Positions 14,555 to 19,447 of a stretch of 19,447 nt of DNA are shown here, one piece after another; positions within the stretch are counted from its first letter, which is position 1, and each line of letters opens with the position of its first letter. The position numbers and the translations under genes were made by a program. The notes under the pieces were generated by a model. The model was given only the letters and a program-made list of their open reading frames with translations, made no database searches and had not been told where the DNA came from. This DNA is from Clostridia bacterium (GTDB lineage Bacteria > Bacillota > Clostridia > Oscillospirales > Acutalibacteraceae), in the NCBI GenBank assembly GCA_017552845.1, contig JAFZOE010000198.1, forward strand, positions 1 through 19,447, read 5' to 3'.

Positions 14555-14583
14555 TTGACCTCAATATCAATCGGAATTATAAT
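14555..14583 (+). promoter_or_regulatory. Sigma-A promoter for the redox pair
   Basis: TTGACC (14555-14560), exactly 17 bases, TATAAT (14578-14583), about 31 bases before the ATG at 14615. It is a near-consensus promoter divergent from the pseudokinase promoter. Confidence 0.75.
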
Positions 14584-14614
14584 GAAATTATCAAATGAAA
14601 AAGGGTGATGCCTG

Positions 14615-16138
14615 ATGAAAAAGTATGATTACATTGTCGTCGGCGCGGGCCTTGCAGGGCTTGCGGCTTCGGTTGAGCTTGCGCTCGCTCAGAAAAAGGT
14701 GCTGCTTATCGAGCAGCATAATCTCCCGGGTGGATGCTCATCGAGCTTCGTTCGCGGCAGATTTGAATTCGACCCTTCGCTCCATGAGCTCTGCGGCGTA
14801 GGTCCCGAGAGCGATCCCGGCGAAGTGCGCGCCATGTTTGACAGATACGGAATTAAAATCGACTGGAAGCGCGTCGATGACTGCTTCAGAGTCATTACCG
14901 AGGACAGCGACGGCAACCCGATGGATGTCACAATGCCCGCCGGCAGAGATGCATTTATCGAAAAGCTCGATTCTTATGTTCCGGGCTACAGGGATAAAAT
15001 CGAGAATCTTTTCCGTCTGTTTGACGAGGTCAACGACGGCATAGCCTATGTGAGCCGCCCCAAATACAGCCTGCCGAAGGTCATGATTAAATATACCGAT
15101 CTGCTCAAGGTCGGCGCCAAGAAGGTTGACGAAGTCTTTGATGCGCTTGAACTTCCGCAGAAAATAAGGGATATCCTCTCCACCTACTGGAGCTATCTCG
15201 GCGTCAGCCTCGATTCGCTCTCATTTGCCCACTATGCGAGCATGGTCTCGAATTACATAGCAAAGGGCGCATATATTCCCGCAAAGACCTCCCACGAAAT
15301 CAGCGTGGCGCTGGCCGAGAAATTCAGGGAGCTCGGCGGTCAGATGATATTCAACTGCCGCGCAGAGAGCTTCATTTTTGAGGGCGACAAATGTGCGGGC
15401 GTCAACACCACTCTCGGCGAATTCAGGGCGGACTGCGTGCTCGCAAATATCAATCCCGATATCATCTATGGAAAGATGATGGATCAGAGCCTCATCCCCG
15501 AGAGGGAAAAGAAGCTTTCAAACGCGAGAAACAGGCAGTTCGGTGGCAGGATGTTTACCTGCTACCTCGGCCTCAATAAGACTGCCGAAGAGCTCGGTAT
15601 CAAAGATTACAGCATTTTCATGTCATCTTACGCGGATTCCGTGAAGGAGTATAATTCACTCAAGAAGATTGATACCAATAAGTATTCAATTTTCCTCTGT
15701 TACAATGTAGCAAATCCCGGCTTCTCGCCCGAGGGCACCTGCGTCTGCTCGTTTACCAAGATGTATACCTCAGCCGAGGATTGGGAGAAACTGAGCGCGG
15801 CCGACTATTTTGCGATGAAAGAAAGAATAGCAAAAGAAATGATTGCCCAGCTCAAAGATAAGGCCGGCATCGACCTTGAGCCTTATATCGAGGAGATCTC
15901 AATCGCAAGCCCCTGGACTTTCGCAAGGTATCTCAACGCCCCAGAGGGAGCAGTTTACGGCTATGAGACTAGAGACTGGGACGATATAATGAGCAGAAAT
16001 ATGTCGCTCGCAACCGATTATCCCATCAAAGGCCTCATCCCGATAGGCACGGCCGGCCCGAGAGGCGACGGCTATTCATCCGCTCTCTACTGCGGCTATC
16101 AGCTCGCTTCAATCGCTATGTCAAAGGAGGGAAAGTAA
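14615..16138 (+). CDS. CrtI/RetSat-like FAD-dependent oxidoreductase
   Basis: Flavoprotein of 507 residues in the phytoene desaturase/carotenoid isomerase/retinol saturase superfamily. The N-terminal Rossmann motif 'DYIVVGAGLAGLAA' (GxGxxG at G10, G12, G15) binds FAD, with acidic E33 contacting the ribose and 'NLPGGCSSSF' (36-45) typical of this group. The C-terminal FAD motif is 'GLIPIGTAGPRGDGYSSAL'. No membrane helix or signal peptide is evident, although these enzymes often associate with membranes peripherally. Members desaturate, saturate or isomerise polyenes and related lipids; the substrate here is unknown, and no isoprenoid gene lies nearby. AGGGTGA lies upstream of the ATG. The electron-transfer gene begins at the base after its stop, so the two products very probably act together. 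Confidence 0.85.
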   Translation: MKKYDYIVVGAGLAGLAASVELALAQKKVLLIEQHNLPGGCSSSFVRGRFEFDPSLHELCGVGPESDPGEVRAMFDRYGIKIDWKRVDDCFRVITEDSDGNPMDVTMPAGRDAFIEKLDSYVPGYRDKIENLFRLFDEVNDGIAYVSRPKYSLPKVMIKYTDLLKVGAKKVDEVFDALELPQKIRDILSTYWSYLGVSLDSLSFAHYASMVSNYIAKGAYIPAKTSHEISVALAEKFRELGGQMIFNCRAESFIFEGDKCAGVNTTLGEFRADCVLANINPDIIYGKMMDQSLIPEREKKLSNARNRQFGGRMFTCYLGLNKTAEELGIKDYSIFMSSYADSVKEYNSLKKIDTNKYSIFLCYNVANPGFSPEGTCVCSFTKMYTSAEDWEKLSAADYFAMKERIAKEMIAQLKDKAGIDLEPYIEEISIASPWTFARYLNAPEGAVYGYETRDWDDIMSRNMSLATDYPIKGLIPIGTAGPRGDGYSSALYCGYQLASIAMSKEGK

Positions 16139-17347
16139 ATGCCATACGGAGTTAAATTAAAAGGCCTCGGCGGCAACGATATGAAGGAATTCGCCTTCCT
16201 TCCCAAAACCCGCGATGCCATTATAGCATCCGCCGAAGCAAAAGACGTTGACGGCGAATTCATAATCAATCAGAAGGCCAAAGCCCTCCATCCCGATTAT
16301 CAGGCACTCACGGTCAGGGAGATAATCGACCATGTTGACGCGAAAACCTATATTCTCGGCAATGAGGATGGCTCGCCCGTTGCATATTTCAAGGCTGGTC
16401 AGTATCTGAGCCTGCAGTTCATAATTGATAATTCGATAATAACCCGCCCCTATTCGATAAGCTCGTCTCCCCAGTGGAGTCTGCTCGGCAAATATGCGGT
16501 CACAATCCGCAGAAATCCAGGCGGCTTTGCGGCGGATAAGATTATTGATACTCTCCGCACGGGCGATAAAGTAATCGCGAGCGCTCCCGAGGGCAGCTTC
16601 TTCTATGACCCGATAAGAGACGGAAAATCCGTCATCGCTCTTGCGGGCGGCAGCGGAATCACTCCGTTCCTCTCGATGGCCTACGCCATCCGCGACGGTA
16701 TCGAGGATTTCAATCTCACAATCATATACGGCTCACGCGATGACAAGAGCATTCTTTTCAAGGATGAGCTCAAGTCAATCACCAATGACTGCGCCAAGGT
16801 CAAGGTCGTCCACGTCCTCAGCGAAGAGACCAGAGACGACTGCGAGAGCGGTTTCATCACCGCCGAGCTTATTTCGAAATATCTCCCCTCAAACGGCACC
16901 TGCTCGATATTTATGTGCGGTCCGGAGGCAATGTATAATTTCGTCGGCAAAGAGGTCGAAAAGCTCGGTATCGATAATAAATTCATCCGCAAGGAGCTCC
17001 AGAGCGTGACTAAGGATGTCGCCTCTCAGCCCGGTTACCCTGCTGATTGCAAAGATCAGGTTTACAATGTGAAGCTTATCAGAGGCAACGCAGTCTATGA
17101 GTTTTCAGCAAGCGCAAATGAGCCGGTGCTCGTTGCCATAGAGAGAGCGGGCATCGCTGCTCCCTCGCGCTGCAGATGCGGCGAATGCGGCTGGTGCAGA
17201 TCAAAGCTCCTCAAGGGCAATGTATTCATTCCCGAAGGAACCGACGGCAGACGCAAGGCGGATAAGGATTACGGCTATATTCATCCCTGCGCCAGCTTCC
17301 CGGTTTCGGATATCGAAATCGAAGTCCCCGGAGTTTATACCGAATAA
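16139..17347 (+). CDS. FNR-type oxidoreductase with C-terminal 2Fe-2S ferredoxin domain
   Basis: Cytoplasmic electron-transfer protein of 402 residues. An unassigned N-terminal part (1-55) precedes the flavin domain, with 'RPYSIS' at 103-108 for flavin binding. The NAD(P)-binding domain shows 'GGSGITPFLS' (170-179) and 'MCGPEAMY' (259-266). A plant-type ferredoxin domain (about 308-400) has C345-x4-C350-x2-C353 and C384 as cluster ligands, plus an extra C347. The design resembles the reductase components of oxygenases and the NADH-hybrid-cluster-protein reductase. It should pass electrons from NAD(P)H through flavin and 2Fe-2S to a partner, most simply the adjacent CrtI-like enzyme. AAAGGAGGG lies 7 bases before the ATG, inside the upstream gene's end; spacing between the genes is zero. 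Confidence 0.92.
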   Translation: MPYGVKLKGLGGNDMKEFAFLPKTRDAIIASAEAKDVDGEFIINQKAKALHPDYQALTVREIIDHVDAKTYILGNEDGSPVAYFKAGQYLSLQFIIDNSIITRPYSISSSPQWSLLGKYAVTIRRNPGGFAADKIIDTLRTGDKVIASAPEGSFFYDPIRDGKSVIALAGGSGITPFLSMAYAIRDGIEDFNLTIIYGSRDDKSILFKDELKSITNDCAKVKVVHVLSEETRDDCESGFITAELISKYLPSNGTCSIFMCGPEAMYNFVGKEVEKLGIDNKFIRKELQSVTKDVASQPGYPADCKDQVYNVKLIRGNAVYEFSASANEPVLVAIERAGIAAPSRCRCGECGWCRSKLLKGNVFIPEGTDGRRKADKDYGYIHPCASFPVSDIEIEVPGVYTE

Positions 17348-17359
17348 GTCCAAAAAATC

Positions 17360-17384
17360 AAGCCACCCGTGAGGGTGGCTTTTC
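17360..17384 (+). terminator. Bidirectional intrinsic terminator
   Basis: Stem of 9 bp (17360-17368 with 17373-17381), GTGA loop, then a short T tract (17380-17383) with further pyrimidines on the plus strand. On the minus strand it is followed by TGATTTTTT (from 17352-17360), so it can also serve the convergent TPM gene. Confidence 0.85.
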
Positions 17385-17396
17385 TTATATGCCAAA

Positions 17397-18143
17397 TTAA
17401 AATCCGTGGCCTCCTCCGCCTCCGCCGTGGCCTCCTCCGCCTCCACCGTGACCGCCGCCGCTGCCGCCGGATGAGCGGGTGGTGACCTTGTCCTTGAGGA
17501 ATATGCTCCTGACCGTCAGCGGCAGATTGGTGTCGATGCCGTCGATTTCGTTTCCGCGCTTATCCTTCATAAGCTTCGGCAGGCGCCTCTGGATAATCAC
17601 GATGACTATGCATATCATCATCGCCAGCCCGAAGGCAATCAGGAAATATGCGACATATTTCATCGGGGAAAAGATTCTGCCGCCCTGCAGCAGAGTCGCG
17701 ATGCGGCTGAAGACCTCGCTCGCGCAGAGGTAATAATCGCCTTTTGTAGCATACATATACGTATCATCGGTGATTTCGTTTGCGCGGGTTTTGGTTATTG
17801 TCTTGTATATTTCGCCGTCCGAATAAATATAGATATTGCGGTTCTGCATATCTATCGCAAAAAGAGTTCCGCTTTCGCTGCCGAAATAATAGTAATAGAG
17901 ATTCTGCGCCAGATCATCGGTGCTGCTGTAGGAATGGCTGCCTCTCGTGACTATTCCGGCATTGCCGTAGGGGAGTATATCCTGCAGCTGAGTATTCAGA
18001 ATTTTCTCCTGCTCGTCGGTGAATAAATCGGCCATATCGTCTATGACTGTTTTATAGTTTCCCTCGGCAAAAGCAACCGGAGAGAAAGCGAGGCAGAGCA
18101 TCGCCGCGGTAAAAATCAGCGCGAGTAGTTTCTTAATTGCCAT
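17397..18143 (-). CDS. TPM-domain membrane protein with Gly/His-rich tail
   Basis: Protein of 248 residues. A signal peptide at 1-26 ends in 'VAFA'. A TPM (DUF477) domain occupies about 28-155 ('VIDDMADLFTDEQEKILNTQL' begins it), outside the membrane. One helix (162-185) follows, then a basic cytoplasmic segment and a tail of Gly with periodic His (226-248). Such Gly-rich C-termini are common in this family; the function is unsettled (phosphatase or photosystem repair in plants and cyanobacteria, unknown here). I start at 18143 (ATG, with AAAGGGGG upstream) because the signal peptide begins there; a longer in-frame extension to 18203 would sit inside the upstream gene. It overlaps that gene by 11 bp, so translation is probably coupled. 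Confidence 0.88.
   Translation of the reverse strand: MAIKKLLALIFTAAMLCLAFSPVAFAEGNYKTVIDDMADLFTDEQEKILNTQLQDILPYGNAGIVTRGSHSYSSTDDLAQNLYYYYFGSESGTLFAIDMQNRNIYIYSDGEIYKTITKTRANEITDDTYMYATKGDYYLCASEVFSRIATLLQGGRIFSPMKYVAYFLIAFGLAMMICIVIVIIQRRLPKLMKDKRGNEIDGIDTNLPLTVRSIFLKDKVTTRSSGGSGGGHGGGGGGHGGGGGGHGF
17406..17468. repeat. 21-bp tandem repeat encoding Gly-rich tail
   Basis: Two 21-base units (17406-17426 and 17427-17447) differ at a single base, and a third degenerate unit follows (17448-17468). On the minus strand each encodes one His and six Gly-type residues at the C-terminus of the TPM protein. Replication slippage here would change tail length without shifting frame. Confidence 0.85.
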
Positions 18144-19447
18144 CGTGCGACGCCCCCTTTCTCGTAAAGAAATCGGGTGCCGGATGAGTGCAGAGACGGT
18201 CAAAAAGGCCTATTACGCTCAGGCAGTTGACAATTACAATCAGCTGCGAAATCAGCGCCGCACCTGCATAGTATCTATCATTGAACGGGTTCTTGACCGT
18301 CAGCACCAGGCAGGCGGCGATAAAGAGAACCGAGCTTATGCCGTTTATGAGAATTATATTAAGTGAATCATCCGAGCGGATGAGGAAGAGCATGGCGATA
18401 AATGCTCCCGCGGCGATGAGGAGAGCCGCTCCGCAGAGGAAAACGGCCGCGTTCATCGAAGGAATACGCACGGCTTTCAAAATACTCATTGAGTAAACGG
18501 CCATTATAAAAATAGTTACTATCGAGGAGAAAGAAGCGGCATTCTTTGCCTTTTTGACTATTTTCTCTTTTCTCTTTGCCGCTTCGGATGAGATTTTATC
18601 CGTCTTTGATTTGCCCGAAATAATGCTGCTCTCGCGCTTGTGAATCCTGAAAGCGCAGACGGTCAGCACAACGAGCGAGACTGCCAGCAGCAGGGAACAA
18701 ATGCCGGTGAGAGTGCCGGGAGTCATATATCCGAAAATCAGGATGAAAGCCGCAAAAAGGATTACCGTCACGAGCGAGACGCCTATGAAGAATTTGCTCC
18801 TTGAAACTGGCAGGTCCATAGCCATCTTGCCGGTCTGACCGTTCGCAACCGCATAGGCGACGCGGTTATTCCTCATTTTATGAGTCATGAACCATACCGG
18901 GTATAAATCCGCTCTGACTCCCGCTTTTTCAACTCTGGCGGCGAGCTTATCATCATCATAGTCGAATTCCATATCCTTATGGTTATTGGCTCTTTCGATT
19001 TCCTCTTTCATCTCGTCAACCGCTTCTTCCGTGACCTCTTCGTCATAGGTCCCGGGATCGACAGACGGAATATCCGCGTAAAAATCGCCGAGATATCCCT
19101 CACGGAAGGGCGCGGCCTCCGAATGAGAATAGGGGGCAATCGCCGCAGCAAGATTGTCGTCAAATGCCGCAGAAGCGTCTCTGACTATATTTTCGGATTC
19201 TCCGCCGCCCGTGGTGACCTCATTCGCGAATGTCATATGATGATGTTTATTGCCCTCATCAAAATCGCGGTGGCCTTCGACCACTACCGTGCCCGGTTTG
19301 TAGCCGACCGTGTAGTTATAATGCGGAATATATACGCCCCTGAAGCTGTTTTCACCGGAGTGCGTCTTATAGTCATCGGGGACAAATAGTTTTCCTTTGA
19401 TATAATTGCCGAAAGCTTTTTCTATATCCTCTTTTGTTTTCTTGAAA
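18133..19447 (-). CDS. C-terminal part of zinc-ribbon-type polytopic membrane protein (5' end outside window)
   Basis: Open reading frame continues without a stop to the right edge, so the start lies beyond the window and 437 residues are visible. The GTG at 19284 is not the true start: conserved-looking sequence ('YIKGKLFVPDDYK', 'FRGVYIPHYNYTVGYKPG') continues upstream in frame. The soluble part contains 'YPVWFMTHKMRNNRVAYAVANGQTGKM', a signature I associate with a Clostridial family that begins with zinc-ribbon motifs and is often misannotated as a primosomal or helicase-like protein. About six hydrophobic helices follow, separated by a Lys-rich loop. The zinc ribbon itself would be outside the window. 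The TPM gene starts inside its 3' end (11-bp overlap). Function unknown. Confidence 0.78.
   Translation of the reverse strand, partial: FKKTKEDIEKAFGNYIKGKLFVPDDYKTHSGENSFRGVYIPHYNYTVGYKPGTVVVEGHRDFDEGNKHHHMTFANEVTTGGGESENIVRDASAAFDDNLAAAIAPYSHSEAAPFREGYLGDFYADIPSVDPGTYDEEVTEEAVDEMKEEIERANNHKDMEFDYDDDKLAARVEKAGVRADLYPVWFMTHKMRNNRVAYAVANGQTGKMAMDLPVSRSKFFIGVSLVTVILFAAFILIFGYMTPGTLTGICSLLLAVSLVVLTVCAFRIHKRESSIISGKSKTDKISSEAAKRKEKIVKKAKNAASFSSIVTIFIMAVYSMSILKAVRIPSMNAAVFLCGAALLIAAGAFIAMLFLIRSDDSLNIILINGISSVLFIAACLVLTVKNPFNDRYYAGAALISQLIVIVNCLSVIGLFDRLCTHPAPDFFTRKGASHDGN

Noticed and set aside
14615..16138. Carotenoid biosynthesis gene
   Set aside because: The CrtI-like fold alone does not show carotenoid synthesis. 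No phytoene synthase, prenyltransferase or cyclase gene is in the window, and the partner gene suggests reduction.
17406..17468. Noncoding satellite or CRISPR-like repeat
   Set aside because: The 21-base units have no spacers, stay in frame and encode the Gly/His tail typical of TPM proteins.
18144..18203. N-terminal extension of the TPM protein
   Set aside because: The upstream in-frame start precedes the signal peptide by 20 residues and has no good ribosome site, while AAAGGGGG precedes the ATG at 18143.
1..19447. Mobile element or genomic island
   Set aside because: No transposase, integrase, terminal inverted repeats or tRNA target was found. Base composition looks even by eye, though I could not compute it.

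Overview
The window looks like a chromosomal segment of a Firmicute of the class Clostridia, probably an uncultured gut-type Oscillospirales or Ruminococcaceae relative. This rests on strong AGGAGG-like ribosome sites, sigma-A promoters with 17-18 bp spacers, lipobox and Gram-positive export signals, and families common in these bacteria (DUF4358 lipoprotein, TPM/zinc-ribbon membrane pair, zinc-ribbon kinase-like protein with PASTA). The lineage is an inference; no rRNA or ribosomal protein gene is present. I see no tRNA, rRNA, CRISPR array, transposase, integrase or attachment site.

Layout. Positions 11-1589 (minus) hold an exported transglutaminase-like protein followed by a DUF4358 lipoprotein. 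A divergent promoter pair at 1628-1732 separates them from a plus-strand pair (1752-2482): a short DtxR-family regulator with iron-type ligands, and a two-helix membrane protein overlapping it by 4 bp. A terminator hairpin at 2492-2518 separates these from convergent gpmA (2535-3281, glycolysis). Positions 3401-9196 (minus) form the largest coherent block: two paralogous zinc-type lipases of the I.5/I.6 kind flank an OmpR-family response regulator and a large sensor histidine kinase. The regulator's upstream gap carries a phased array of TTAAGA-like hexamers. A plus-strand pair at 9388-11105 encodes a DUF2238-like membrane protein and an exported alpha/beta hydrolase. On the minus strand, 11158-14434 carries a zinc-ribbon/PASTA membrane protein whose kinase domain has lost its catalytic residues, followed by a YdjC/ChbG-type deacetylase. 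On the plus strand, 14615-17347 carries a CrtI/RetSat-like FAD oxidoreductase with a contiguous ferredoxin-NAD(P)H reductase-like electron-transfer protein. The right end (minus) has a TPM-domain membrane protein and the C-terminal part of a polytopic membrane protein running off the window.

How the genes may work together. Most of the region concerns the cell envelope: exported hydrolases, a membrane sensor, a transmembrane pseudokinase and membrane proteins of unknown function. The lipase/two-component block could be an envelope- or lipid-responsive unit. However, each lipase has its own promoter, and the hexamer array is seen only in front of the regulator, so control of the lipases by this system is not shown. 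The two-gene redox module at 14615-17347 is the best candidate for an unassigned biochemical activity, because it pairs a carotenoid-desaturase/retinol-saturase-type enzyme with a dedicated reductase and no isoprenoid genes lie nearby.
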